A DNA stretch of 64,000 nucleotides, taken from contig NZ_JAPVBG010000001.1 in the NCBI RefSeq assembly GCF_026967805.1, forward strand, positions 248,001-312,000. The letters are read 5' to 3'. This DNA is from Blastococcus sp. VKM Ac-2987 (GTDB taxonomy: Bacteria; Actinomycetota; Actinomycetes; Mycobacteriales; Geodermatophilaceae). Shown in pieces: positions 1 through 7,939 of the stretch. The first letter of the stretch is position 1, and every line of letters starts with the position of its first letter. The notes below the pieces were generated by a model. The model ran no database searches. It was not told where the DNA came from and saw nothing but the letters and a program-made list of their open reading frames with translations. The translations under genes and the position numbers were made by a program.

Positions 1-246
1 GGCCGGGTCCAGCAGCTCCGGCCGATCGCCGACGACCTGGGCCTGTCGATGGCCCAGCTCGCGCTGGCGTGGGTGCTGCAGAACGGCAACGTCGCCGCCG
101 CGATCATCGGCGCGACGCGCCCGGAGCAGGTGCACGACAACGTCGCGGCTGCGGGCGTCACCCTGGACGCCGACGTGCTGGCGCGGATCGACGAGGCGCT
201 GGGCGACGTCGTGGAGCGCGACCCCGGCAAGACCGCCCGGGGCTGA
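1..246 (+). CDS. Aldo/keto reductase, C-terminal part (cut by window edge)
   Basis: The reading frame is open from base 1 and ends at a TGA at 244-246, leaving about 81 C-terminal residues. The stretch 'MAQLALAWVLQNGNVAAAIIGATRPEQVHDN' region (split here as MAQLALAWVL and IIGATRPEQVHDN) is the hallmark C-terminal part of NADP-dependent aldo/keto reductases: the alpha-8 helix and the I(P)GAxxPEQ motif that binds the adenosine phosphate of NADPH. The TIM-barrel front and the catalytic Asp-Tyr-Lys-His lie outside the window. KCNAB/voltage-gated-channel-beta-like members share this tail, so the exact substrate cannot be given. Confidence 0.85.
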   Translation, partial: GRVQQLRPIADDLGLSMAQLALAWVLQNGNVAAAIIGATRPEQVHDNVAAAGVTLDADVLARIDEALGDVVERDPGKTARG

Positions 247-287
247 CGGAGCCGCCGGCCGCCTGACCCTCGACCTCTACCCGAGGG

Positions 288-500
288 TCAGGTGGCCGCC
301 AGGCCCATCGGGCCGTAGGCCTTCTGGTCCCCGTCGAACAGGGTCACCGTCGCGACGCCGCGGTCGAGCAGCTCCCGCCAGCTCTCCCCCAGCCACGACT
401 CCGCGTCGCCCTGGTTGTCGAACTCGGGCACCTCCACCCCGACCGCGGCCGGGTCGAGGGTGGATCCAGCGGGGTCCTCGAGGCGCCAGTGCCAGCTCAT
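288..500 (-). CDS. Small conserved actinobacterial protein (70 aa)
   Basis: This encodes a 70-residue acidic protein starting MSWHWRLEDPAG, a type of small protein I associate with actinobacterial genomes but for which I know no function. It has no signal peptide or membrane segment; it has a central WLGESWRELLDRGV helix and a C-terminal VTLFDGDQ strand. I chose the ATG at 500 rather than the longer upstream option because a TAGCCT -10 box sits exactly 7 bases ahead of it, the leaderless arrangement seen repeatedly in this window. The upstream extension is Ala/Arg-rich and shadow-like. It stands alone between two plus-strand genes. Confidence 0.7.
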   Translation of the reverse strand: MSWHWRLEDPAGSTLDPAAVGVEVPEFDNQGDAESWLGESWRELLDRGVATVTLFDGDQKAYGPMGLAAT

Positions 501-507
501 GCGCGCC

Positions 508-513
508 AGGCTA
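508..513 (-). promoter_or_regulatory. Leaderless -10 box (TAGCCT) of the 70-aa protein
   Basis: On the minus strand TAGCCT is followed by 7 bases and then ATG at 500. No Shine-Dalgarno sequence fits between them, so the transcript probably begins at the start codon. Confidence 0.55.
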
Positions 514-622
514 GCGGCGGCGGCTCTCCGGGGCAGCGTTGCGCCGATGTGATCGACCCGCCTGGTTACGGCCCCACCGGCGGGGGCATGGACCTGCATC
601 GACCCGCCCAACCGGAGGACCG

Positions 623-1069
623 ATGACCGCACCCCGCCCCGACGCGACGGCCGGCGCCAGCCGCGCCGACGCGAAGCCCCTGCCCGAGAACGCCTCGACC
701 GGGCAGCTGATCGGCCAGCTCACCGAGCAGATCAGCCGCCTGGTGCGTGACGAGGCCCGCCTGGCGCAGGCCGAGGTGACCCAGAAGGCGAAGAAGCTCG
801 GCGTGGGCGCCGGGCTGTTCGGCGGCGCCGGGCTCGTGGCCTTCTTCGGGCTCGCCACCCTGATCACCACGGTCATCCTCGCCCTCGCGCTGGTGATGCC
901 CGCCTGGCTGGCCGCGCTGATCGTCACCGTGGTCCTCTTCGCCATCGCCGGCGTGCTGGCCCTGGTCGGGAAGAAGGACGTCCAGAAGGGGTCGCCCCCG
1001 GTGCCCACCGAGGCCATCTCCAGCGTCAAGACCGACATCGCGACCGTGAAGGAGAGTGCACACCGGTGA
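623..1069 (+). CDS. Holin-X superfamily III / DUF1469 membrane protein
   Basis: This encodes a 148-residue protein starting at the ATG at 623, with GGAGG at 614-618 as ribosome binding site. Residues 25-60 (GQLIGQLTEQISRLVRDEARLAQAEV) form an amphipathic helix typical of the 'actinobacterial holin-X' (PF07332, formerly DUF1469) family. Two hydrophobic segments follow at about 70-93 and 96-118, joined by a short turn. Despite the family name these are chromosomal inner-membrane proteins, not phage lysis genes. The stop overlaps the GTG of the next gene (GTGA), so the three genes up to 1865 look like a translationally coupled operon, a common actinobacterial trio of unknown stress/envelope role. 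Confidence 0.85.
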   Translation: MTAPRPDATAGASRADAKPLPENASTGQLIGQLTEQISRLVRDEARLAQAEVTQKAKKLGVGAGLFGGAGLVAFFGLATLITTVILALALVMPAWLAALIVTVVLFAIAGVLALVGKKDVQKGSPPVPTEAISSVKTDIATVKESAHR

Positions 1070-1578
1070 GCACGCCCAGCGGGTCGCGGCCCGACGACGC
1101 CCAGGCCGCCAACGGACCCACGGAGCCCGACGAGATCAGGGCCGACATCGAGGCGACCCGCGAGCAGCTCGGCCGCACGGTGGACGAGCTCAGCCAGCGC
1201 CTCGACGTGCCGGCCCGGGCCAAGGAGAGCGCGGCGCGCGCCAAGGACACCGCCGTCGAGACCTACCGCGAGAGCCCCCCGGCGTTCGCCGGTGCCGGCG
1301 CGGCGCTGGCCGGCCTGGTCGGTCTGGTGCTGTGGCGGCGGCGGCGGGCACGGCGGCGGGCCAGCACCGAGGAGCTCCTGGTCGGGGCCCGGGTGGGCCG
1401 CAAGCGCGAGGCCAAGCGGGCGCGCCGGGAACTGGCCACCCGCCGGGTCGCCGCGCGGAAGGCCGCCACGTCGGCCGAGAAGGACGCGCGGAAGACCAGG
1501 AAGCGCGCCGAGAAGGACGCACGCAAGGCCGCCACGAGGGCCGGGAAGGCCCGTCGCACCGCGAGGAGGAAGCGTTGA
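1066..1578 (+). CDS. DUF3618 family protein with basic C-terminus
   Basis: This encodes 170 residues from a GTG that overlaps the previous stop by 4 bases. Residues 20-45 (PDEIRADIEATREQLGRTVDEL) are the signature of DUF3618 (PF12277). A single membrane segment lies at about 75-92 (FAGAGAALAGLVGLVLW), followed by a very basic tail (about 75 residues rich in Arg, Lys and Ala) with repeats of the type AEKDARK. The tail could be cytoplasmic and bind nucleic acid or acidic lipid; that is inference. It is the middle gene of the DUF1469-DUF3618-DUF4235 set. Confidence 0.85.
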   Translation: MSTPSGSRPDDAQAANGPTEPDEIRADIEATREQLGRTVDELSQRLDVPARAKESAARAKDTAVETYRESPPAFAGAGAALAGLVGLVLWRRRRARRRASTEELLVGARVGRKREAKRARRELATRRVAARKAATSAEKDARKTRKRAEKDARKAATRAGKARRTARRKR

Positions 1579-1865
1579 GCAAGGGAGCCAAGGGCGCCAA
1601 GGGGGCCAAGCTCGCCTACCGGCCCATCGGCCTGGCGGCAGGTCTGCTGGCCGGGGCGGTGTCCGGAGCGGTCTTCAAGCAGGTGTGGAAGCGCATCAGC
1701 GACGAGGAGGACGCCCCGGACGCGCTCCAGAGCGAGTACCCGATGTGGGAGATCATCGTCTCCGCCGCGCTCCAGGGTGCGATCTTCGCGGCCACGAAGG
1801 CGGCCATCGACCGCCTGGGCGCGGAAGGCTTCACCAAGCTCACCGGGGCCTGGCCGGGCGACTGA
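1575..1865 (+). CDS. DUF4235 family membrane protein
   Basis: This encodes 96 residues. The start is taken as the TTG at 1575, which overlaps the upstream stop as TTGA and has GAGGAGGA just upstream (1563-1570). The protein contains YRPIGLAAGLLAGAVSGAVFKQVWKRI and PMWEIIVSAALQGAIFAATKAAIDR, i.e. two glycine/alanine-rich membrane helices separated by an acidic stretch, the DUF4235 (PF14019) pattern. It closes the operon. Function is unknown; co-occurrence with DUF3618 and DUF1469 suggests a shared membrane role. Confidence 0.8.
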   Translation: MSKGAKGAKGAKLAYRPIGLAAGLLAGAVSGAVFKQVWKRISDEEDAPDALQSEYPMWEIIVSAALQGAIFAATKAAIDRLGAEGFTKLTGAWPGD

Positions 1866-1960
1866 GCCCTTTGCGCGGTGGCCGGGACAGCGGGTCCCGG
1901 CCACCGGCGCACACCCCGTTCCACCGCGGCCGGACGACGGCCCCGCAGCAGGGAGAAGCA

Positions 1961-3100
1961 GTGACCGGCACCCGCCCCCGCGAGAGCGCCGTCGACCGGA
2001 TCCGCCAGCGGGTCGAGGAGAAGGCAGCCCGGCGCGCGGCAGCAGCGCAGACGACGGCCGACGGCGGGCCGCCCGGCAACGCCAACCGGCTGCCCCCCGG
2101 CGCCCCCGCACCGGAGCAGCTCCCGGGCATCGATGCCGACTCCCCCACCCAGATCCCCGCGCGCGGCTGGAAGCAGGTCCTCAAGCGCGCCTGGGCGGAG
2201 AACAACGCCGACAACATGCCGATCATCGCCGGTGGGGTGGCGTTCTTCGGCTTCCTGGCGATCTTCCCGGCGCTGATCGCGCTGATCTCCATCTACGGCC
2301 TGATCGTCTCCCCGGAACAGGCCGCCACGCAGGTCGAGGAGTTGACCACCGGGCTCCCCGAGGACGCCCGTACGCTCATCCAGACCCAGGTCACCAACAT
2401 CGCCGATGCCGGCGGGGCCCTCACCTGGGGCCTCGTCCTCTCGACCTTCGGCGCACTCTTCAGCGCCTCGGGCGGCGTGAACAACCTGGTCAAGGCGGTC
2501 AACATCGCCTACGACGAGGTCGAGACCCGCAACTTCATCAAGCTCCGGGCGCTCTCGTTGGTGCTCACGCTCGGCGCGATCGTCTTCGTCGTCCTGACCA
2601 TCGGCCTGATCGCCGTACTGCCGGTGGTCATCGACGTGCTGCCGCTCGGCTCGGTCGGCACCGTGCTGGCCGAGATCGGCCGCTGGGTGGCGCTGCTGGC
2701 CGTCGTCGCCGGCTCCCTCGCCGTGCTCTACCGGGTGGCCCCCGACCGGGACGCGCCGCGGTTCCGCTGGGTCAGCCTCGGCTCGGTGCTGGTCACCGTC
2801 GTCTGGGCGGTGGTCAGCCTCGGCTTCACCTTCTACGTGAACAACTTCGGCTCCTACGACGCGACGTACGGGGCGATCGCCGGGGTCATCGTGCTGATGC
2901 TGTGGCTGTACCTCACCTGCTACCTGGTGCTCCTGGGCGCGGAGATCAACTCCGAAGCCGAGCACCAGACCGGCCACGACACCACCGACGGCGAGCCGAT
3001 GCCCATGGGCGAGCGCGACGCGGTGAAGGCCGACACGCTGCCGGCCAAGGCCGAGCCGGAGAAGGGCGACAGCGACCCCACCCGCAAGGCGGCGCCCTAG
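1961..3100 (+). CDS. YihY/virulence factor BrkB family membrane protein
   Basis: This encodes 379 residues from the GTG at 1961, with GGGAGAAG at 1951-1958. An unstructured N-terminus of about 65 residues precedes the YihY/BrkB domain (PF03631). That domain starts at GWKQVLKRAWAENNADNMP and has six predicted membrane helices up to about residue 330, including the family-typical FYVNNFGSYDATYGAIAGV and the 'LLGAEINSE' end of the last helix. The C-terminal 50 residues are charged and probably cytoplasmic. BrkB-type proteins are polytopic inner-membrane proteins of unproven function; the old RNase BN label is wrong for the family. It lies about 95 bases after the DUF4235 gene and may share its transcript. 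Confidence 0.9.
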   Translation: MTGTRPRESAVDRIRQRVEEKAARRAAAAQTTADGGPPGNANRLPPGAPAPEQLPGIDADSPTQIPARGWKQVLKRAWAENNADNMPIIAGGVAFFGFLAIFPALIALISIYGLIVSPEQAATQVEELTTGLPEDARTLIQTQVTNIADAGGALTWGLVLSTFGALFSASGGVNNLVKAVNIAYDEVETRNFIKLRALSLVLTLGAIVFVVLTIGLIAVLPVVIDVLPLGSVGTVLAEIGRWVALLAVVAGSLAVLYRVAPDRDAPRFRWVSLGSVLVTVVWAVVSLGFTFYVNNFGSYDATYGAIAGVIVLMLWLYLTCYLVLLGAEINSEAEHQTGHDTTDGEPMPMGERDAVKADTLPAKAEPEKGDSDPTRKAAP

Positions 3101-3122
3101 CGGTCCGCCGCGCCGTCCGGGC

Positions 3123-4241
3123 TCAGCGGACGTGCGAGGGGACGAAGGGTGGCGTGACCACCTCGGCGGCCTGCGGGCGGCCTCGCACATCGACGGCGAC
3201 CTCGGCGCCCGCCGCCACGCCGGCCGGCGCGTCGAGGAGCGCCAGGGCGATGCCGGTCCGCAGCGTCGGCGAGAACGTGCCGCTGGTCGTGACGCCGATC
3301 CGCTCCCCGGCGGCGTCGAGCACCGGCATGCCGGGGCGCGGGATGCCGCGCCCGGTCGCCTTCAACCCCCACAGCAGGCGGGCCGGCCCGGCCTCCTTCT
3401 CCGCCGTCAGCGCCTGCCGTCCCCAGAACTCCGGCTTGCGCCACCCGACCGCCCAGCCGGCGCGGGCCTGGTTGGGGGTGATGTCCCGGGAGAGCTCGTG
3501 CCCGTGCAGCGGGTAGCCCATCTCCGTCCGCAGCGTGTCGCGGGCCCCGAGCCCGCACGGGCGGATGCCCAGGTCCTGCCCGGCCTCCAGCAGGGCGTCC
3601 CACGTCTCCCCGGCGCGATCGGCGTCCACCAGCAGCTCGTAGCCGTGCTCCCCGGTGTAGCCGGTGCGGCACACCGTCACCTCGGCGCCCCGCCCGCCGG
3701 TACCGGTCACGAAGGACATGTAGCCGATCTCCCCGGGGACGCCGAGGAGCTCCAGCACCTGCAGCGACCGCGGGCCCTGGACGGCCAGGACGGCGACCTC
3801 GGCGTGCCGGTTCTCCACCGCGATGCCCGCCGGAGCGGCATCGGCCAGCCGGCCCAGCACCTCGGCGGCGTTCGCGGCGTTGGGCACGAGGAGCACGTCG
3901 TCGGGGCCGTGCACGTAGACGATCAGGTCGTCGACCACTCCCCCGGCGCCCGGCTCCCCGTCGGGCACGCAGCAGAGCGTGTACTGCGCCTGCCCCGGAC
4001 CGATGCGCGACAGGTCGTTGGTCAGGCAGGTGTCCACGAACGCCGCGGCACCGGGCCCGCGCACCGTCCCCGTGCCCAGGTGGGAGACGTCGAACAGGCC
4101 GACCCCGTCCCGCACCGCGGAGTGCTCGGCGAGCACGCCACCACCGGCGTACTCGATCGGCATCGACCAGCCGCTGAAGTCGGCGAGCTTGGCCCCGGCC
4201 GCGAGGTGCCGGTCGTGCAGGGGTGAGGTCAGCGGTGTCAC
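3123..4241 (-). CDS. gcvT: Aminomethyltransferase (glycine cleavage T protein)
   Basis: GcvT transfers the methylene group from aminomethylated GcvH lipoyl to tetrahydrofolate, releasing ammonia. Visible signatures are [20 protein letters not shown] at the N-terminus, [19 protein letters not shown], the [12 protein letters not shown] motif, [20 protein letters not shown] and the C-terminal [14 protein letters not shown] barrel. The start is set at the GTG at 4241: a TAGCGT box lies 7 bases ahead, which would make the transcript leaderless. The GTG three codons upstream (4250) is the alternative. No glycine riboswitch or gcvP/gcvH is present. It diverges from pepA with both -10 boxes in a gap of about 100 bases. 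Confidence 0.95.
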   Translation of the reverse strand: MTPLTSPLHDRHLAAGAKLADFSGWSMPIEYAGGGVLAEHSAVRDGVGLFDVSHLGTGTVRGPGAAAFVDTCLTNDLSRIGPGQAQYTLCCVPDGEPGAGGVVDDLIVYVHGPDDVLLVPNAANAAEVLGRLADAAPAGIAVENRHAEVAVLAVQGPRSLQVLELLGVPGEIGYMSFVTGTGGRGAEVTVCRTGYTGEHGYELLVDADRAGETWDALLEAGQDLGIRPCGLGARDTLRTEMGYPLHGHELSRDITPNQARAGWAVGWRKPEFWGRQALTAEKEAGPARLLWGLKATGRGIPRPGMPVLDAAGERIGVTTSGTFSPTLRTGIALALLDAPAGVAAGAEVAVDVRGRPQAAEVVTPPFVPSHVR

Positions 4242-4248
4242 GGGGGGC

Positions 4249-4254
4249 ACGCTA
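4249..4254 (-). promoter_or_regulatory. Leaderless -10 box (TAGCGT) of gcvT
   Basis: TAGCGT on the minus strand, 7 bases before GTG at 4241. It overlaps the alternative upstream GTG at 4250, which argues against that start. Confidence 0.5.
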
Positions 4255-4326
4255 GCGCGGCCCTGCGGGCAGGGGTCCGCCGCGAGCGAGCGAGCGGGCG
4301 GGCGGAGCGGTGCCGGAGGGGCCTCC

Positions 4327-4332
4327 TAGGAT
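4327..4332 (+). promoter_or_regulatory. Leaderless -10 box (TAGGAT) of pepA
   Basis: TAGGAT followed by 6 bases and the GTG at 4339; no Shine-Dalgarno sequence is present. Confidence 0.55.
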
Positions 4333-4338
4333 CGGGCG

Positions 4339-5853
4339 GTGCCGCCGACGATCTCCGCCACCGACCACCCGCTCGAGAAGCTGACCGGCGACGCCGTCGT
4401 CGTCGCCGTCGGGAAGGGCCCCGACGGGCCGCTCCCCACGCCCGGCGCGGAGGCCGTCGACCGCCTGCTCGGGGGCCGGCTCCTCCCCGCGCTGGGCGAC
4501 CTGGGCGTCCGCGGCGCCGAGGACGAGGTCACCCGGCTGCCCTCCTTCGGCCAGGGGCCGTTCCCCGTGGTCGCCGTCGTGGGGCTGGGCGCGCCCGATC
4601 CGTCCGGTGGCTACCGCACCGAGGCCGTGCGCCGGGCCGCCGGCGCGGCCAGCCGTGCGCTGCGCGGCCGCCGTTCGGTGGTGAGCCTGCTGGCCGCCGT
4701 GGGCGGGACGCCCGACACCGAGCGGCTGCACGCCGTCGGCGAGGGTTCCCTGCTGGGTGCCTACGAGTTCACCGCCTACAAGTCGCAGCTGCCCGCCGAC
4801 CGCCCGGCCCCGCCGAGCGAGTTCACCATCGTCGTGCCGGGGGCCGGTGCCGCCGAGACCGCCCTGCGCCGGGTCCGCGCCGTCGCCGACGCCGTCGCCC
4901 TGGTGCGCGACCTGGTCAACACCCCGCCGAACGACCTCTACCCGGCCGAGTTCGCCGCGCGCGGTGCCGCCGCCGGCGAGAAGCTCGGGCTGACCGCGGA
5001 GATCCTGGACGAGGACGCGCTGGCCGCCGGCGGGTACGGCGGCATCCTGGCCGTCGGGGGCGGGTCCACCCGCAAGCCGCGGCTGCTGCGGCTGTCCTAC
5101 GCGGGCAAGGGCGCGCGCAAGAAGGTGGCGCTGGTCGGCAAGGGCATCACCTTCGACAGCGGCGGCATCTCGATCAAGCCCGCCGCCAAGATGGAGGACA
5201 TGAAGAGCGACATGGCCGGCGCCGCCGCCGTGATCGCCACCATCTGCCTCGTCGCGCAGCTCGGGCTGGCCGTCGAGGTCGTCGCGACCGTGCCGATGGC
5301 GGAGAACCTGCCGAGCGGCACCGCCTACCGGCCGGCCGACGTGGTCACCTTCCGCAACGGCAAGAAGGCGGAGATCACCAACACCGACGCCGAGGGCCGG
5401 GTCGTGCTGGCCGACGCGATCGCGCGCGCCGCCGAGGACTCCCCGGACGTCCTGCTGGAGACGGCCACCCTCACCGGCGCGCAGATGGTCGCCCTCGGCG
5501 CCCGCACCTCCGGCGTCATGGGCACCGACGACCTGCGCGACGCGGTGATCGCGGCCGCGGAGCGCAGCGGTGAGTCCATGTGGCCGATGCCGCTGCCGGA
5601 GGAGCTGCGCAAGGGGCTGGACTCGACGGTCGCGGACTTCGTCAACGCCAACGCCGACCGGATGGGCGGGATGCTCGTGGGCGGGCACTTCCTCGCCGAG
5701 TTCGTGCCGGCCGGACTGCCGTGGGCGCACATCGACATCGCCGGGCCCAGCTACAACACCGCCGCGCCCTGGGGCTACACGCCCAAGGGCGGCACCGGCG
5801 TCCCGGTCCGCACCCTGCTCGCGACCATCGAGGCCCTCATCGCCGAGGCCTGA
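4339..5853 (+). CDS. pepA: Leucyl aminopeptidase (M17, two-metal)
   Basis: This is a 504-residue cytosolic M17 aminopeptidase that removes N-terminal residues from peptides. The C-terminal catalytic domain is complete: GKGITFDSGG at about 267 (metal and catalytic lysine), the MKSDMAGAA metal ligand region, and NTDAEGRVVLAD at about 349 (metal-binding Asp/Glu and catalytic Arg). The N-terminal regulatory domain (about 1-160) is also full length. The GTG at 4339 is chosen because of the TAGGAT -10 box 6 bases upstream. In many actinobacteria pepA sits beside gcvT and lpdA, as here. Confidence 0.96.
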   Translation: MPPTISATDHPLEKLTGDAVVVAVGKGPDGPLPTPGAEAVDRLLGGRLLPALGDLGVRGAEDEVTRLPSFGQGPFPVVAVVGLGAPDPSGGYRTEAVRRAAGAASRALRGRRSVVSLLAAVGGTPDTERLHAVGEGSLLGAYEFTAYKSQLPADRPAPPSEFTIVVPGAGAAETALRRVRAVADAVALVRDLVNTPPNDLYPAEFAARGAAAGEKLGLTAEILDEDALAAGGYGGILAVGGGSTRKPRLLRLSYAGKGARKKVALVGKGITFDSGGISIKPAAKMEDMKSDMAGAAAVIATICLVAQLGLAVEVVATVPMAENLPSGTAYRPADVVTFRNGKKAEITNTDAEGRVVLADAIARAAEDSPDVLLETATLTGAQMVALGARTSGVMGTDDLRDAVIAAAERSGESMWPMPLPEELRKGLDSTVADFVNANADRMGGMLVGGHFLAEFVPAGLPWAHIDIAGPSYNTAAPWGYTPKGGTGVPVRTLLATIEALIAEA

Positions 5854-5944
5854 ACCGATGGGTTGGTCGTCCCGAGTGGGCCCCGGAGGGGTCCGCGCAG
5901 GGACGACGAAGCGGCTCCACCGCGGCCGGACACGGCACCTGGCA

Positions 5945-6020
5945 GCGGTGCGCTCCGGAGGATCGCGGTGTCACAGCCCGCGGTGCGATCCGGAGGATCG
6001 CGGTGTCACAGCCCGCGGTG
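5945..6020. repeat. Tandem 35-bp direct repeat between pepA and the next gene
   Basis: A 32-base unit (tccggaggatcgcggtgtca plus cagcccgcggtg) occurs perfectly at 5954-5985 and 5989-6020, a period of 35; the match extends a few bases further left with one mismatch. A third partial echo (gcggtgtcacag) runs into the stop codon of the minus-strand gene at 6021. It lies in the gap between two converging genes. It is probably a simple duplication; no hairpin of note is formed. Confidence 0.85.
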
Positions 6021-6359
6021 TCACAGCTTCTTCTGGCGGGCGCTCCAGTCGCGCATGCGCTGCGGGTAGCCGGTCACCGCGGCGTCGTACACCGGGATGG
6101 CCAGGTCCTTGGACAGCTTCCGCGCGACGTCGGGCCCGTCGATGCGCCGGCGGGTCCACTCGCCGTCGGCCGCGACCAGCACGATCGTCACCTCGGTGAC
6201 CGCCGTCCGGGGCTCCACGTAGCCCTCGACGCCGCGGCGGCTGGCCACGAACTGCTCGAGGTGGCTGAGGTCGCCGCGCTGCGACCCCCGGTCCAGCGTG
6301 GGGCGGCCCGCACCGCCGCTACGCCCGCGCCGGCCCCGCCACCGGTCGAACAACCCCAT
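6021..6359 (-). CDS. Conserved hypothetical protein upstream of lpdA
   Basis: This encodes 112 residues from the ATG at 6359, with GGAGAGG upstream on the minus strand. The first 25 residues are basic and glycine-rich ([16 protein letters not shown]). The rest is a compact alpha/beta region: [20 protein letters not shown], then [20 protein letters not shown] and an [26 protein letters not shown] tail. I recall this type of small protein next to lpdA in actinobacteria but know of no experimental function. It is divergent to lpdA across about 150 bases. Confidence 0.75.
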   Translation of the reverse strand: MGLFDRWRGRRGRSGGAGRPTLDRGSQRGDLSHLEQFVASRRGVEGYVEPRTAVTEVTIVLVAADGEWTRRRIDGPDVARKLSKDLAIPVYDAAVTGYPQRMRDWSARQKKL

Positions 6360-6512
6360 CGGCCTCTCCGTCCTGCCGTGGCCGCGGTGATCACCCGCGA
6401 CGCCCGCGGGAGCAACGGTGCTACCGGCCAGGTCGTTCCCGGAGTGGCAGGATGGGCAACAGCCCCCGCCCGCTCGAGCGGGGACGCCGTCCGTCGCACC
6501 TGAGGAGCATCC

Positions 6513-7892
6513 GTGAGCGCACCCACCTCTCCCGCCGACCTGGTCATCCTCGGCGGTGGCTCGGGCGGTTACGCCGCAGCCTTCCGGGCCGCGGAGCTCG
6601 GCCTCAGCGTCGTCCTGATCGAGAAGGACAAGGTCGGCGGCACCTGCCTGCACCGCGGCTGCATCCCGACCAAGGCGCTGCTGCACGCCGGCGAGGTGGC
6701 CGACATGGCCCGCGAGGGCGAGCAGTTCGGCGTCAAGACGTCGCTGGCCGGCATCGACATGGACGGCGTCAACAACTACAAGAACGGCGTCGTCGCCAAG
6801 CTCTACAAGGGCCTGCAGGGCCTGGTGAAGGCCCGCAAGATCACCTATGTCGAGGGCGAGGGCCGGCTCACGTCCCCCACCACGGTGGAGGTGGCCGGCC
6901 AGTCGTACGAGGGCAAGCACGTCCTGCTGGCCACCGGCTCCTACCCGCGCACGCTCCCGGGCATCGAGCTCGACGGCACCAAGGTCATCACCAGCGAGGA
7001 CGCCCTGGAGCTCGACCGCGTCCCCAGCTCGGCGATCATCCTGGGCGGCGGCGTCATCGGCTGCGAGTTCGCCAGCGCGTGGAAGTCCTTCGGCGTCGAC
7101 GTCACCATCGTCGAGGGCCTCCCCCACCTGGTGCCGCTGGAGGACGAGTCGTCCTCGAAGCTGCTGGAGCGCGCCTTCCGCCGCCGCAAGATCGGCTTCG
7201 AGCTGGGCAACAAGGTGTCCGGCGTGCAGACCACCGACGACGGCGTCAAGGTGACGCTGGAGAACGGCAAGGAGCTGGAGGCCGAGCTGGTGCTCGTCGC
7301 CGTCGGCCGCGGCCCGGTCAGCTCCGGTATCGGCTACGAGGAGGTGGGCGTCCAGATGGAGCGCGGCTACGTCCTCGTCGACGAGTACATGCGCACCAAC
7401 ATCCCGACCGTCTCCGCCGTCGGCGACCTCGTCCCGACGCTGCAGCTGGCCCACGTCGGCTTCGGCGAGGGCATCCTCGTCGCGGAGCGGGTGGCCGGGC
7501 TGGAGCCCGCTCCCATCGACTACGCCGGCGTCCCGCGGATCACCTACTCCGACCCCGAGGTCGCCTCGGTCGGCCTCACCGAGGCGCAGGCCAAGGAGCG
7601 CTACGGGGACGTCACCACGCTCACCTACGACCTCGCCGGCAACGGCCGCAGCCAGATCCTGAAGACGACGGGCGCGGTCAAGCTGGTGCAGGCCCCGGAC
7701 GGGCCCGTCGTCGGCATCCACATGGTGGGCAGCCGGGTCGGCGAGCTCATCGCCGAGGCCCAGCTGATCTACAACTGGGAGGCCGAGGCCGACGACGTCG
7801 CCAGCCTCATCCACCCGCACCCGACGCAGAGCGAGGCCCTGGGCGAGGCCCACCTCGCGCTCGCCGGCAAGCCGCTCCACGTGCACGGCTGA
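6513..7892 (+). CDS. lpdA: Dihydrolipoyl dehydrogenase (E3)
   Basis: This 459-residue flavoprotein reoxidises dihydrolipoyl groups of the 2-oxoacid dehydrogenase complexes with NAD+. It shows the FAD-binding [17 protein letters not shown] at the N-terminus, the redox-active disulfide in [13 protein letters not shown] (Cys45/Cys50), the NAD-binding [11 protein letters not shown], the second FAD contact [14 protein letters not shown], and the C-terminal catalytic [14 protein letters not shown] (His about 436). The GTG at 6513 has GAGGAG at about 6502. It is followed after about 50 bases by sucB, so the two probably form an operon feeding one E2/E3 complex. Confidence 0.97.
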   Translation: MSAPTSPADLVILGGGSGGYAAAFRAAELGLSVVLIEKDKVGGTCLHRGCIPTKALLHAGEVADMAREGEQFGVKTSLAGIDMDGVNNYKNGVVAKLYKGLQGLVKARKITYVEGEGRLTSPTTVEVAGQSYEGKHVLLATGSYPRTLPGIELDGTKVITSEDALELDRVPSSAIILGGGVIGCEFASAWKSFGVDVTIVEGLPHLVPLEDESSSKLLERAFRRRKIGFELGNKVSGVQTTDDGVKVTLENGKELEAELVLVAVGRGPVSSGIGYEEVGVQMERGYVLVDEYMRTNIPTVSAVGDLVPTLQLAHVGFGEGILVAERVAGLEPAPIDYAGVPRITYSDPEVASVGLTEAQAKERYGDVTTLTYDLAGNGRSQILKTTGAVKLVQAPDGPVVGIHMVGSRVGELIAEAQLIYNWEAEADDVASLIHPHPTQSEALGEAHLALAGKPLHVHG

Positions 7893-7939
7893 TCCCGCTC
7901 CACCCCCATCCACCCAGCGCCAGAAGGAGCACTGCCCCG

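Noticed and set aside
623..1069. Phage lysis holin
   Set aside because: Holin-X family naming only; no endolysin or phage genes nearby and the operon is a common chromosomal trio.
1616..3190. Long minus-strand open frame opposite the BrkB gene
   Set aside because: It is rich in Arg/Gly/Asp/His with no domain pattern; the plus strand encodes a clear membrane protein. Long antisense frames are expected at this GC content.
4286..4310. Short cgag/gggc repeats between gcvT and pepA
   Set aside because: Simple low-complexity sequence in a divergent promoter; no CRISPR-like spacing or operator symmetry.
3123..4330. Glycine riboswitch upstream of gcvT
   Set aside because: The -10 box lies 7 bases from the start codon, leaving no leader in which a riboswitch could fold.
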